Shown piece after piece: positions 16,994 through 26,580 of a stretch of DNA of 64,000 nucleotides. The stretch covers positions 1-64,000 of the forward strand of contig JACQZQ010000035.1 of assembly GCA_016213785.1 (NCBI GenBank), in the 5' to 3' direction. The notes below the pieces were generated by a model that was not told where the DNA came from, made no database searches, and saw only the letters and a program-made list of their open reading frames with translations. The stretch comes from Acidobacteriota bacterium (GTDB lineage: Bacteria > Acidobacteriota > Blastocatellia > Chloracidobacteriales > JADJPF01). Position numbers and translations under genes: made by a program. Within the stretch, counting starts at the first letter, position 1; each line of letters begins with the position of its first letter.

Positions 16994-18802
16994 TTAATCA
17001 AATGGGTAAGATTCTCTATCAATAATTTTATCTGCAATTTGTCGGCGGGCTGCAACCGTATTAATAGGTTGCCATTGTAATAATCGTTGAAGTGATTTTA
17101 GTGAAGCCCCTAACTCTGCACCTTCAGCAATCACAGCTAATGTTTTACGTGCAGTAATTTCCAAACGCATAACTGCATCATTTAGAAAGACTTGCATCAT
17201 AGTAATATGGTAAGTGCTAGATTCCTCGCCTTTGGTTTCAATATGTTTAAGAGTACGTAAATAAGTACTTTCTGCTGCATAAGTCTCCATTATACAATCA
17301 CTTATTGCAGCAACAACTTCTTGTTCTTCAGCAAGAGCAATCATCCACTTTTGTGCAGCTTGCCATAGCAACATAATGGAGGCTTTTTTCATATTGCTAA
17401 TAAGGGTTTTTTCTTTACTAAATGGGCTACTATCTTTTTGGTCAGGATCTATTTGTGGAAGCGGGCCAGTATCATAAACATCTTTAATAATTTGCTCACC
17501 TGTACTAACTATTGGAAGCGTGCCGCTCATAGCACGTTTAATTAACATATCAACAATTAACATTCGGTTAATTTCATTTGTACCTTCAAAGATTCTAGAA
17601 GGACGAGCATCACGATAATCACGCTCAGCGGGATATTCTTTACTATAACCATTACCTCCAAAGATTTGTAACGCTTCATCTACGCCATAACCTTGAGCCT
17701 CTGAGCCATAAACCTTCATTATTGAGCTTTCAATAGCATATTCTCTTAAAACTTCCATTGAACGAGCTAAATAGTCTGATGAATCAGGATCTAGACTCTG
17801 TAACTGATCATCAATTAATCCAGCAGTACGAAAAGCCATTGATTCTACTGCATAAGCTTTTATTGCCATTTCAGCTAGCTTATGTTTGATTAGACCAAAA
17901 TCAGCAATAGTCTTTCCAAATGCTTTACGTAATTTAGCATATTTAACAGAAATGCTAATTGAGCGTTTAAGCTGTGCATAAGAAGAAGAACCTATATTCA
18001 TTCTACCCATATTTAGCGCATTAAAAGCTATATGATGACCCTTTCCAATTTCACCTAAAATATTTTCTATTGGGACTTTTACATTATCAAAAAACACTGG
18101 ACGAGTTGATGAACCTGTTAAACCCATTTTCTTTTCTTCTGCACCAAGAGTTATTCCTGGAGTGTCTGCTTCAACTATAAACATAGTAAATTTCTTTCCA
18201 TCAACTTTTGCTGCTACATTAAATAAATTTGCAAAACCAGCATTTGTAATCCACATTTTGCTTCCATTAATAATATAGTGTTTTCCATCTTCAGAAAGAG
18301 TTGCTGTAGTACGTATTGCCATTGCATCTGAACCACAATGAGGTTCAGTTAAACAGTAAGCAGCAATCCATTCTCCAGAAAGCAATTTTGTCAAATACTG
18401 TCTTCTTTGTGCTTCTGTACCAAAGTAAACAATAGGAATCATGCCTACAGAAGTATGCACAGCAATACAACCAGAAAAAGAAGATTGTTTTGTATGGCTT
18501 TCACCTACTAATAAAGCTGTAGATTTTTTTTGTCCATAACCGCCCATTGCAGTAGGAACTTCTAGCCCAAGCACCCCAACATCACCAGCCTTGCGCATAA
18601 GCTCGCGAATAGTGTCGGCATTAAGGCTCTCAACTTCTTCAGCACGAGGTATAACTTCTTTTTCAAAAAATTCTTTAATTGCACTAGCTATTTGATATTG
18701 AATTTCTTCTAAATCATCACGAGTAAAAATAGAATTAGGATTAGCATCAGTGATGAGAAACTCACCACCTTGCACCATACGCTTTGTTGCTACTGATGTC
18801 AT
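16994..18802 (-). CDS. Acyl-CoA dehydrogenase, long form with C-terminal extension
   Basis: This 602-residue FAD enzyme performs the first oxidation of acyl-CoA. The N-terminal and middle domains carry YCLTEPHCGSDA and WITNAGFANLF (FAD/substrate signatures). The C-terminal helical domain has the catalytic-base region SRIFEGTNEINRMLI, where the Glu of FEGT is the expected base. About 170 further residues follow the canonical fold, as in mitochondrial VLCAD/ACAD9-type enzymes, suggesting long-chain substrates and possible membrane association. TAAGGAG lies upstream of the ATG. It is the first gene of the beta-oxidation operon. No electron-transfer flavoprotein genes are in the window. Confidence 0.93.
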   Translation of the reverse strand: MTSVATKRMVQGGEFLITDANPNSIFTRDDLEEIQYQIASAIKEFFEKEVIPRAEEVESLNADTIRELMRKAGDVGVLGLEVPTAMGGYGQKKSTALLVGESHTKQSSFSGCIAVHTSVGMIPIVYFGTEAQRRQYLTKLLSGEWIAAYCLTEPHCGSDAMAIRTTATLSEDGKHYIINGSKMWITNAGFANLFNVAAKVDGKKFTMFIVEADTPGITLGAEEKKMGLTGSSTRPVFFDNVKVPIENILGEIGKGHHIAFNALNMGRMNIGSSSYAQLKRSISISVKYAKLRKAFGKTIADFGLIKHKLAEMAIKAYAVESMAFRTAGLIDDQLQSLDPDSSDYLARSMEVLREYAIESSIMKVYGSEAQGYGVDEALQIFGGNGYSKEYPAERDYRDARPSRIFEGTNEINRMLIVDMLIKRAMSGTLPIVSTGEQIIKDVYDTGPLPQIDPDQKDSSPFSKEKTLISNMKKASIMLLWQAAQKWMIALAEEQEVVAAISDCIMETYAAESTYLRTLKHIETKGEESSTYHITMMQVFLNDAVMRLEITARKTLAVIAEGAELGASLKSLQRLLQWQPINTVAARRQIADKIIDRESYPFD

Positions 18803-19087
18803 GGTAGGAAACTCCTTATTTTCATTTGCGGGGAAGGCTAAACTATATCGCGAAATTAATAAGCAATCAAGCTTTGCTTTGAATGACGGGTCAGTTAATT
18901 ACCGGTCAAAACTTAAGGCAAATAAATGCCCTTAAACCATAAAGTTATAGTTACAGTAAATCATTTCTAGCTCTTGCTTTCACTCCTCATTTTAAAGCAT
19001 TTTATCTGTAGTAAAGATATTTCCAGTTCTCTTAGAATACATTCCAAATTACTATTGGATAGGAAAATATAATTTGTAAAAATTTGC
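18803..19087. other. Intergenic region between divergent beta-oxidation operon and catalase
   Basis: These 285 bases upstream of the catalase promoter hold no convincing ORF or RNA gene. They must contain the minus-strand promoter of the acyl-CoA dehydrogenase operon, but I cannot point to a clear -35/-10 pair. The PerR-type box lies beyond it at 19109-19123. Confidence 0.5.
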
Positions 19088-19123
19088 TTGACAAAAATAA
19101 ATTTATAATTAGAATAATTCTAA
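19088..19123 (+). promoter_or_regulatory. Catalase promoter with perfect PerR/Fur-type operator
   Basis: TTGACA (19088-19093) and TAGAAT (19110-19115) form a sigma-70-type promoter with a 16-base spacer. The operator TTAGAATAATTCTAA (19109-19123) is a perfect 7-1-7 inverted repeat that matches the PerR-box pattern and covers the -10. The box is the same as that at the peroxiredoxin gene apart from one base, so both genes are probably co-repressed and induced by peroxide. No PerR/Fur gene is in the window. Confidence 0.85.
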
Positions 19124-19154
19124 ATTTATTAAAAATCATAAAGGAGAAATATTA

Positions 19155-20612
19155 ATGACAGAGAAAAAACACTTAACAAATGCATCTGGAATACCTGTAG
19201 CCGACAATCAAAACTCACTTACAGCAGGAGCAAAAGGCCCTGTTCTTTTACAAGACTATCAACTGATAGAAAAACTAGCTCATTTTAACCGAGAAAGAAT
19301 ACCTGAGCGTGTAGTTCATGCAAAAGGAGCAGGAGCTTATGGTTATTTTGAAGTAACAGAAGATATAACTAAATGGACTAAAGCGGAATTTTTGTCTGAA
19401 GTGGGCAGAAAAACAGAAGTTTTTGTAAGGTTTTCAACTGTCGGTGGGGAAAGGGGTTCGGCTGATACTGATAGAGATCCAAGAGGATTTGCAATCAAGT
19501 TTTACACAAAAGAAGGTAATTATGATATTGTTGGAAATAACACTCCTGTATTTTTCTTACGTGATCCAATGAAGTTTCCAGATATGGTACATACACATAA
19601 GCGCAACCCAGCAACTAATTGTAAAGATGCAAATGCATTTTGGGATTTTCATTCACAAGTTCCAGAATCCCTTCATCAATTAACGATTTTATTTTCTAAT
19701 CGTGGTACACCAAAATCCTATCGTCATATGCATGGATTTGGGTCACATACTTTTAAGTGGGTAAATAACGAAGGAAAAGCTGTTTGGGTTAAATATCATT
19801 TTAAGACAGAAACAAGTATTGAAAATTGGAAAGCTTTAGATGCAGGTAAACTCTCAGGTGAAGACCCAGACTATGCAACTCGTGATTTATATAATCACAT
19901 AAAAGATGGTGGTGAAGCCGCTTGGAAAGCTTATGTTCAAATTATGCCTTTAGAAGATGCCAGTACCTATAAATTTAATCCTTTTGATGTAACTAAAGTC
20001 TGGTATTACAAAGATTATCCATTAATTCCTATTGGTCGATTAGTATTAAATCGTAATCCAGAAAATTATTTTGCTGAGGTAGAACAAGCAGCCTTTTGTC
20101 CAGCTAATATAGTTCCAGGAGTAGAACTTTCACCAGATAAAATGTTACTAGGCAGAGTTTTTGCTTATGCCGATGCTCAGCGTTATCGTTTAGGCGCTAA
20201 TTACCAACATTTACCAGTTAACAGCCCTCATGCGGCTCAGATAAGGAATCATCAAAGAGATGGAGCAATGCGTTTTGATGGTAATGGAGGAGGTTCTCCA
20301 AATTATGAACCAAATAGTTATGATGGGTTAAAAGAAGCACCTTCTTATAAAGAACAACCTATTGAGCTTTCAGGCCAAGCCGATCGCTATGCTCAAACAG
20401 AAAATAGCGATTTCGAGCAACCTGGAGCTTTATATGAACTTTTATCTGCAAGCGAAAAAGATGATTTAATTCGCAATCTAGCCGGTCATCTTGGACAAGC
20501 TCAAAAAGAAATCCAACTAAGACAAACAAAGCTATTTTATCGTGCTAATAAAGACTATGGTCAAAGGGTAGCTAGCGCTCTAGGTTTAGATATAAGTTTG
20601 GTTGAAGCCTAA
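19155..20612 (+). CDS. katA: Monofunctional haem catalase, small-subunit type
   Basis: This 485-residue enzyme dismutates H2O2 to water and oxygen in the cytoplasm. The catalytic His55 is in [39 protein letters not shown] and the Asn of [12 protein letters not shown] follow. The proximal haem-ligand Tyr338 lies in [14 protein letters not shown]. Length matches clade 3 small-subunit catalases. AAGGAG lies 7 bases before the ATG. A PerR-type operator covers the promoter and a strong hairpin ends the transcript, so it is monocistronic. Confidence 0.97.
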   Translation: MTEKKHLTNASGIPVADNQNSLTAGAKGPVLLQDYQLIEKLAHFNRERIPERVVHAKGAGAYGYFEVTEDITKWTKAEFLSEVGRKTEVFVRFSTVGGERGSADTDRDPRGFAIKFYTKEGNYDIVGNNTPVFFLRDPMKFPDMVHTHKRNPATNCKDANAFWDFHSQVPESLHQLTILFSNRGTPKSYRHMHGFGSHTFKWVNNEGKAVWVKYHFKTETSIENWKALDAGKLSGEDPDYATRDLYNHIKDGGEAAWKAYVQIMPLEDASTYKFNPFDVTKVWYYKDYPLIPIGRLVLNRNPENYFAEVEQAAFCPANIVPGVELSPDKMLLGRVFAYADAQRYRLGANYQHLPVNSPHAAQIRNHQRDGAMRFDGNGGGSPNYEPNSYDGLKEAPSYKEQPIELSGQADRYAQTENSDFEQPGALYELLSASEKDDLIRNLAGHLGQAQKEIQLRQTKLFYRANKDYGQRVASALGLDISLVEA

Positions 20613-20663
20613 GAAAATAAAGAAATAAGCCTACAATGGCATTTGATAATTTGATAGTATTTG

Positions 20664-20695
20664 ATAGTAGCCCAGTCTTTTGGCTGGGCTACTAT
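20664..20695 (+). terminator. Terminator after katA
   Basis: A perfect 12-bp stem (ATAGTAGCCCAG / CTGGGCTACTAT) with an 8-base loop, followed by TTTAA, lies 52 bases after the catalase stop and 16 bases before the end of the converging efp gene. It may also stop transcription from the other side. Confidence 0.8.
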
Positions 20696-20710
20696 TTTAA
20701 GATGAAAAAC

Positions 20711-21280
20711 CTACTTTCCTCCACGAGAAATAAATGTATGTGTGCGAGTATCTACTTTAACAATTTCTCCTATTTCAATATAGGGAGGTACTTGGATTTG
20801 TAGACCTGTTTCTACAATTGCAGATTTAGTTTGTGCTGATGCTGTAGCACCTTTTAGGGCTGGCTCTGTTTGTGTTATTTCAAGCTCAATAGAGTTAGCA
20901 AGCTCTATTCCTACTGCTTCACCATTATAAATTTGAATGCGTAAATCCAGCCCATCTTTAAGAAAATAAATACTATCCCCAAGAGTCTCTTCGGTTAAAT
21001 TAAATTGCTCATAAGTACTTAAGTCCATAAAAACTAAGCTATCACCTTCTCTATAGAGAAATTGGCCTGGGTTAGTTTCAAAATTTGGTTCATCGACTTT
21101 ATCGCCAGAGCGGAAAGTTTTTTCTAAAGTTTGTTTATTAAGCATGTTTCTTAGTTTAGCTTTAACTAGCATATTAGCCCCTCGTGCTGATGGGGTTTGG
21201 TGAGCGACATCTATAACTAAATAAGGAACTTTGTCTAGTTCAATCATCATGCCTTTTTTAAGTTCTGCTGAGGTAAACAC
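20711..21280 (-). CDS. efp: Elongation factor P family protein, EfpL/YeiP-like
   Basis: This 189-residue, three-domain ribosome factor relieves stalling at polyproline-type motifs. The KOW-like N domain ends in a tip loop reading TPSARGAN with Arg33 at the tip. This matches the SPTARGA loop of E. coli EfpL (YeiP) rather than the PGKGQ loop of EF-P, which has a modified Lys34. The C-terminal region KGATASAQTK...GLQIQVPPYI also resembles EfpL. An Arg tip would not be beta-lysylated; EpmA/EpmB are not needed for such proteins. Whether this is the only EF-P paralogue cannot be told here. It converges on katA and follows the TPR gene, separated from it by a terminator. Confidence 0.9.
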   Translation of the reverse strand: MFTSAELKKGMMIELDKVPYLVIDVAHQTPSARGANMLVKAKLRNMLNKQTLEKTFRSGDKVDEPNFETNPGQFLYREGDSLVFMDLSTYEQFNLTEETLGDSIYFLKDGLDLRIQIYNGEAVGIELANSIELEITQTEPALKGATASAQTKSAIVETGLQIQVPPYIEIGEIVKVDTRTHTFISRGGK

Positions 21281-21374
21281 TTTTGTACTCCTAAAAAATT
21301 CAAAAAATTAAATGTGAAAATATAAAGATTTTAAGTTTGCGATTTTAGATTGATTAGAAAAATTTGCAAACCAA

Positions 21375-21405
21375 AAAGCCCAGCAAATAACTTATGCTGG
21401 ACTTT
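21375..21405 (-). terminator. Terminator after the exported TPR gene
   Basis: On the minus strand AAAGTCCAGCA pairs with TGCTGGGCTTT (11 bp, one G-U) around a 9-base loop, and is followed by further T residues. It sits 34 bases after the stop of the TPR gene and upstream of efp. Confidence 0.75.
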
Positions 21406-21438
21406 AATTAGGATAATTAAATTTTAACTATAATAAAG

Positions 21439-22455
21439 TTATTTTTGTTTTAGTTTTTCTAATTCTTTTTTAACTACTTCTGTATATGGGTTTTCTTTAG
21501 AATTTTCTTTAAGAAAATTCTCTAGTTGCTCTATTGCTTCTTTAGAACGAGAAGTTCGCTTATAAATTTCCGCTAAATAGAGCCTAGAGAGAGGTATTTT
21601 ACTAGCGGCCATACCTACAGTAGTTTCAAATTCCATTTGTGCTTGAGTAAAATCGCTAAGCTGAAATGAAGATATACCTAATTCAAAATGGGCTAGGGGA
21701 TTGCGAAAATCTAGCTCAATGGCTTTATTTAGATATTGTTTTGCTTCAGCAAACTTCTTTTTCTGATTTAGAATAATTCCCATATTAAGATGACTTAAAG
21801 AAGAATTCCCGTCTAGTTTTAAGGCTGTTTCTAAATATTGTGTTGCTTCATCATAGCGATTTAGCCTCATATACTCAACAGCTAAGTTATTGATTGCATT
21901 GAAGTAAGTAGGATAGTGTTTAATAGCTTCTTGAAATGCTTTAATAGCTTCTTCAGATTTTCCTTGCTCAGATTTACTTATGCCTTTTTCAAAAGCTTTT
22001 CTAGCATCTTTAGGGATTTCTATAGTTGAACTAGATGTTCCTGGAGCGGCTAAAGTTCCTGGAGCAACGCTTTCTCCTGCCATTTTTATTTTTGTTTTCA
22101 TCAAGGCATTTACTTGTTTAAGTAATGAAAATGCACCTCTTAAAGAAACACGCTCAGTATAATTTTCTACTACTTTCTCATTGTCTACAGTAATGGTAAC
22201 AAGATATTCTCCATTTTGTAATTGGTTAAACTCAGTTCGAGTGTCACGGATTAAAGTTTTAGTTAATAATGGTAGCCCTGTACGTTCGGTATCTAGTTTA
22301 ACTTCTATTAACTGGGGTGTTGCAATACCTTCAGGTAAAATAACATTAACAATTAAACGATGAGCAACGGGGCGTTGTTGTTGAGCAATAGAAGGAATTA
22401 GCAAAAAACTTAAAACAAAAAAGAAACTAAAACATATTTGTAATAACACTTTCAT
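21439..22455 (-). CDS. Exported TPR protein
   Basis: This 338-residue protein starts with a signal peptide (about 1-24, ending IPSIAQ). A beta-rich domain of about 100 residues follows (LIVNVILPEGIATPQLIEVKL, then FNQLQNGEYLVTI), perhaps carboxypeptidase-regulatory-like. At least four TPRs then occupy about 150-330 (KAFEKGISKSEQGKSEEAIKAF; NLAVEYMRLNRYDEATQYLETAL; LNMGIILNQKKKFAEAKQYL; FELGISSFQLSDFTQAQMEF). It is probably periplasmic and a protein-protein interaction scaffold. The gene has its own downstream terminator and is divergent from a Ser/Thr kinase, so the two may share regulatory DNA. Confidence 0.82.
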   Translation of the reverse strand: MKVLLQICFSFFFVLSFLLIPSIAQQQRPVAHRLIVNVILPEGIATPQLIEVKLDTERTGLPLLTKTLIRDTRTEFNQLQNGEYLVTITVDNEKVVENYTERVSLRGAFSLLKQVNALMKTKIKMAGESVAPGTLAAPGTSSSTIEIPKDARKAFEKGISKSEQGKSEEAIKAFQEAIKHYPTYFNAINNLAVEYMRLNRYDEATQYLETALKLDGNSSLSHLNMGIILNQKKKFAEAKQYLNKAIELDFRNPLAHFELGISSFQLSDFTQAQMEFETTVGMAASKIPLSRLYLAEIYKRTSRSKEAIEQLENFLKENSKENPYTEVVKKELEKLKQK

Positions 22456-22760
22456 GACGACTTACTCCTAAGATTAGAGTAATTAATTAAAATTAAACTA
22501 TTGATAAGTTTAGTTGTTACTGAAATTTCTTGATTTAGGTTAATATGTGCAAAAACTGTAGATAATTTCTATTTAGTATAATAGAAATTTTTTATTTAGG
22601 CGAGTAGTAGAAAGTATTTGCCTTGTAAAATTTACCGCCTGATAGATTTGCTTTCTTATAAGATTTATAAAGCTTATAACTAATGCTAACAAAAGTAGAG
22701 TTTACTCTAGACATAGTATTTTCTATTGTCTATCATTGCGCGGGTTAGAGGAAAATTTTT
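22456..22760. other. Divergent intergenic region with AT-rich hairpin
   Basis: These 305 bases separate the exported TPR gene (minus) from a kinase gene (plus). No ORF is convincing. A 9-bp inverted repeat AATTTCTAT / ATAGAAATT (22564-22589, 8-base loop) followed by T5 could be a weak terminator or an operator shared by the divergent promoters. Confidence 0.45.
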
Positions 22761-23660
22761 ATGTACAGTGCTGAGCAATTATTAGGTTTTACCCTAGACC
22801 GCAAATATAAAATAATTCGTCAATTAGGTGATGGTGGTATGGCTTATGTCTTTGCTGCTGAACGTCTCCATATTGGCGACTTAGCTGCTATTAAGCTCCT
22901 TCATCCTGAACTTGCCCAAGACCCTTTGAAAAAAAGACGCTTTCAACTAGAAGCCTATACTACTGCGGCTGTTAAACACCCAAATGTCATTAGTATTTAT
23001 GATTATGATGAAACTGATAGCGGACAACCCTATCTAGTTCTTGAACTCTTAAATGGCGCAACTCTATCAAACTATATTAAACGTGGTCGAATGTTGCCTA
23101 TACCTAGAGTAGTAGAAATCATTACACCAATTTGTGGTGCATTAAATTTAGCTCATCAAAAAGGTATTTTGCACCGCGATCTTAAGCCTAGCAATATTGT
23201 TCTTCATCGCTTAGAAGACTCAACGGAAGTAGTAAAGTTAATTGATTTTGGTATTGTTAAAATGCTAAATGATGAAAGTAGCCCATTAACCCAACAAGGC
23301 TTTGTAGTAGGAACACCAGAATATCTTTCTCCTGAACGCTATATGGGACAAGTCTTAGATGCTCGCTCAGATATATATAGTTTGGGAGTTTTAGTTTATA
23401 GACTTTTAACAGGTAAAGTTCCTTTTAATGGACAAACAGCTACAGAAATTCTACAAAAACATATTAAACAACCAGTACCACCACTAAGATTACTTAATGC
23501 AGCTATTTCTGAAGAAGTTGAAGCCGTTGTACTTAAAGCACTATCTAAAAAACCTGCTGATAGACAATCAACAGCTATGGTGTTTGCTAATGAGCTTGGA
23601 GAAGCCCAGATTAGCTCTGGAGATACCTTAGATCACTTTTCTAGCTCTACAGAAGGATAA
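22761..23660 (+). CDS. Soluble Hanks-type Ser/Thr protein kinase
   Basis: This 299-residue protein is essentially a bare kinase domain. It has the glycine loop GDGGMAYVF (23-31), the ATP lysine K45 region LAAIKLL, HRDLKPSN with catalytic D140, DFG at 162-164, the activation segment GTPEYLSPERYMG, and DIYSLGVLVYRLL. No membrane helix or sensor domain is present, only about 15 residues after the kinase fold, so it is cytoplasmic and perhaps regulated by partners. It ends 4 bases before the converging BNR-protein stop. Substrates cannot be inferred. Confidence 0.93.
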   Translation: MYSAEQLLGFTLDRKYKIIRQLGDGGMAYVFAAERLHIGDLAAIKLLHPELAQDPLKKRRFQLEAYTTAAVKHPNVISIYDYDETDSGQPYLVLELLNGATLSNYIKRGRMLPIPRVVEIITPICGALNLAHQKGILHRDLKPSNIVLHRLEDSTEVVKLIDFGIVKMLNDESSPLTQQGFVVGTPEYLSPERYMGQVLDARSDIYSLGVLVYRLLTGKVPFNGQTATEILQKHIKQPVPPLRLLNAAISEEVEAVVLKALSKKPADRQSTAMVFANELGEAQISSGDTLDHFSSSTEG

Positions 23661-23664
23661 AAAT

Positions 23665-26526
23665 TTAAGGTATAAAATCAACAGCTTTCGATCTTAATCC
23701 AGTGGTTTTATTAAAAATAGTTATAACTACTTTTTTACCTGGAACCAAAAGCTGTTTAAGTAGATTATCTTTGCTTTGTAAACGGCTTAATGTGCCATTA
23801 GGTAGTTGGAATTTTTTAGGATATTTAGTTATAAGCATCTGACCATTGATTTCAATTACCGAGTCATTAGTAAAGAAATTATTTCCTGAGATTATTAATT
23901 TTCCAACTTCTACCTTAAATTGTGCTGTATCAATCAGGGGACGAAGAGGAGCAATAATTGTAAAATCACGCAAGGTTGCAGATTTTCCAATGTTTCCAGC
24001 CCCATCTTTTGATGTAATTTGTAATCGAGCACGAGTTGTAGATATTTCTGGTACAACCCAGTTAAATGAACGGCTTTGTCCAGAAAGCGCTCTTGCTACT
24101 TGAAGAGAAAATGTTGCTCCACTATCAGTAGAAAGATTTATTTCTTGTAATGTTACCTCTACATCATCGTTTGCTTGCCAACGAATTGATACCATATCGC
24201 CTGAATTAAAAGATTCACCTCCCCTAGGTTCAACTACTGTTACTTTTGGGCTAATCTGGTCATCTTCTCCATCTAAAGCTAGTGAATAAACGCCTCGTCC
24301 ATGAGTTGCTGCTAGAATGACTCCAGTTTGTCTATTTAGCTTAAGGTCAAAAACAGCAACATTTGGAAGCCCTGTATTTAGAGCTTGCCAGCTTTTTCCA
24401 TCATTACTACTAATAAAAACTCCTATATCAGAGGCTAAATAAATACGTCCAGAAATAGCTGGATCTAAGGCTATGCTGTTAATAGGAATATCAGGCAAAT
24501 TATTACTAATATTTGTCCAAGTTGTACCACCATTTTCAGTCTTAAAAATATGGCCTGAACCAAAGCCAGAAAAGCTAACATAAGCCACTTGAGGGTTTTT
24601 ATCATTAATTGCAAATGCAGAAACAAAACGGTTAGGTAGCCCATTTGTAATTACTTGCCAAGTCGTCCCGCTATCAGTAGTCCTCATTACATTAGCATCT
24701 GAAGAGCCTACATAAAGAGTTTGGGAATTACTAGGTGCTATAGCAATAGCTGAAATTGCACCACTTCCACGAGTTAAATCACTGCTTATTGCTGACCAAG
24801 TTTCACCACGATTAGTAGTGCGGTAAAGCCTTATTGCACCTGTATATAGTGTAGTGCTCTGATTTTGATCAAGTGCTAAAGGGGCATAAAACAAAGTTCT
24901 TTCAAGTGTTTCGCCCGAGCTATTTACTGGCAGACCTGCGATTTTTATAACAAATTTTTCTCCTGAATCATCTGAGCGAGCAAAAAGAAGTTGAAAAAAG
25001 AAATGATAAAAAGTTTTAGGTTGATTAGGATCAATTGCTGTTTGACCTCCATCACCACTATCTATATTAAGCCACTCAGATTTACCTGTAAAAAGCAGTG
25101 TTCCATTATCTTGAGTTCCTCCAATAGCCAAATCTTTATTAGTTGGGTGAGGTGCAACAGATTGGAATTGAAGTGTTGCTAAGCCTTCATTAAGTGGTCG
25201 CCAATGATCGCCTAAATCGCGGCTACGAGCAATTCCTCCATCATTAGCAACATAAATTGTATCACTATCATTAGGGTCAAAGGCTATATCGTGCTGATCT
25301 GCATGTAGTCCTGGGCCAGAGTCTTGAGAAATAGAGATATTTGAATAAGTCTCTCCTCCATCAGTTGAGCGAAGTAGCGGAACACCTCCAAGATATACTA
25401 ACTTAGGGTCTTTAGGATGAACTGCAATAAAATTATTATAAAAACATTGTGGACGACAATAATCAGGCGTTCTTATTATTTTCCAGGATTCTCCACCATC
25501 TACGCTTTTATAAACATTTAGTAATGTTCCTGTATTAGCATTAGAAAAAGAAATAAAAATTTCATTGCTACTTGCTAAAGACCTAGCTATTGCTATACGC
25601 CCAATATTCGTTCCATTAGGGAGTGAGCTTATTAATTGCCAAGAGTTGCCACCATTATTAGTTTGATAAAGCCCATTAAGTGAAGCGCCATTAGGATCGC
25701 CTAGTGCTGCAAGTAGATTATTGGAATTTCTAGTATCAATATTTATATCTGTTGCCATACCATCTAGTATTTTTGTCCAGCTAGCCCCACCATCAATGGA
25801 CTTAAAAACTCCAAGATCGCGTAGTTGATTAGAAGACGCTGAGGTAGTTGTAAGGTAAATTATTTGTGAATTATTTGGATCAAAAATTATACGTGAGATT
25901 CTAGCTCTAGTTGGTAAATCTCCAAGTTGTGCCCAAGTTTCCCCGCTATCAGTAGACTTAAAAACTCCTGCACCATAATAGCTATCGCCTGAAAAATTAG
26001 CTTCGCCTGTACCAAGTAAAATTATATTAGGATTTTTAGGATCCATTGCTAAAGCACCAATAGCTAAAGAAGGTAAATTATCAGTTAATGGTTGCCAACT
26101 TTTGCCACTGTCTCTTGTAAGCCATAAGCCTCCCTGAGCAGTGCCTAGAAAAATCCTGTTAGAATCATTAGGTGCTACGATAATTGCTGTAGCTCGTCCG
26201 CTAATATTAATTGGAGGGCTGTTTTGTGGATCAAGCGGCTGACCGTTAAAAACAGCACTTGGGCCAATTGCTTGCCATTTTCTTACTTCAAGTGCGGCTA
26301 GAGGTTGTAAAGAAAAATCCTCTGTTAATTTTTTGAGTGCGAGTTCTCTAGCTCCTTTAGGAATTTGCTTAAAGGGATAAGTACGCTTTTGATAAAAAGC
26401 ATTTTCTCTTAAAAAAATTTTTTCTGTCTCAGCAATTTTTCTTAAATCTGTTTTTAGTAAAGCAATACTGCTAGCAAAGCTAATTAATATTATTAAAAAG
26501 GATAAAAACCAAATAACGCGAGACAT
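23665..26526 (-). CDS. Exported BNR/sortilin-like beta-propeller protein
   Basis: I choose the ATG at 26526 because GGAG lies about 8 bases upstream and the product then starts MSRVIWFLSFLI, a signal or anchor; the frame extends 10 codons further. The protein of about 953 residues contains more than ten BNR/Asp-box repeats of the form S-x-D-x-G-x-T-W (KSTDSGETWAQL, KSIDGGASWTKI, KTENGGTTWTNI). These form one or two VPS10/GH74-like propellers up to about residue 730. An Ig-like domain (VTVVEPRGGESFNSGDMVSI) and an IPT/TIG-like domain follow. No catalytic Asp pair for xyloglucanase activity can be assigned. It is probably a secreted or periplasmic binding protein. Confidence 0.85.
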   Translation of the reverse strand: MSRVIWFLSFLIILISFASSIALLKTDLRKIAETEKIFLRENAFYQKRTYPFKQIPKGARELALKKLTEDFSLQPLAALEVRKWQAIGPSAVFNGQPLDPQNSPPINISGRATAIIVAPNDSNRIFLGTAQGGLWLTRDSGKSWQPLTDNLPSLAIGALAMDPKNPNIILLGTGEANFSGDSYYGAGVFKSTDSGETWAQLGDLPTRARISRIIFDPNNSQIIYLTTTSASSNQLRDLGVFKSIDGGASWTKILDGMATDINIDTRNSNNLLAALGDPNGASLNGLYQTNNGGNSWQLISSLPNGTNIGRIAIARSLASSNEIFISFSNANTGTLLNVYKSVDGGESWKIIRTPDYCRPQCFYNNFIAVHPKDPKLVYLGGVPLLRSTDGGETYSNISISQDSGPGLHADQHDIAFDPNDSDTIYVANDGGIARSRDLGDHWRPLNEGLATLQFQSVAPHPTNKDLAIGGTQDNGTLLFTGKSEWLNIDSGDGGQTAIDPNQPKTFYHFFFQLLFARSDDSGEKFVIKIAGLPVNSSGETLERTLFYAPLALDQNQSTTLYTGAIRLYRTTNRGETWSAISSDLTRGSGAISAIAIAPSNSQTLYVGSSDANVMRTTDSGTTWQVITNGLPNRFVSAFAINDKNPQVAYVSFSGFGSGHIFKTENGGTTWTNISNNLPDIPINSIALDPAISGRIYLASDIGVFISSNDGKSWQALNTGLPNVAVFDLKLNRQTGVILAATHGRGVYSLALDGEDDQISPKVTVVEPRGGESFNSGDMVSIRWQANDDVEVTLQEINLSTDSGATFSLQVARALSGQSRSFNWVVPEISTTRARLQITSKDGAGNIGKSATLRDFTIIAPLRPLIDTAQFKVEVGKLIISGNNFFTNDSVIEINGQMLITKYPKKFQLPNGTLSRLQSKDNLLKQLLVPGKKVVITIFNKTTGLRSKAVDFIP

Positions 26527-26580
26527 TAAAAGCACTCCTAAAAAAATATTCTTCAAATGTTTCTTTCAGCTTAAGAATTA

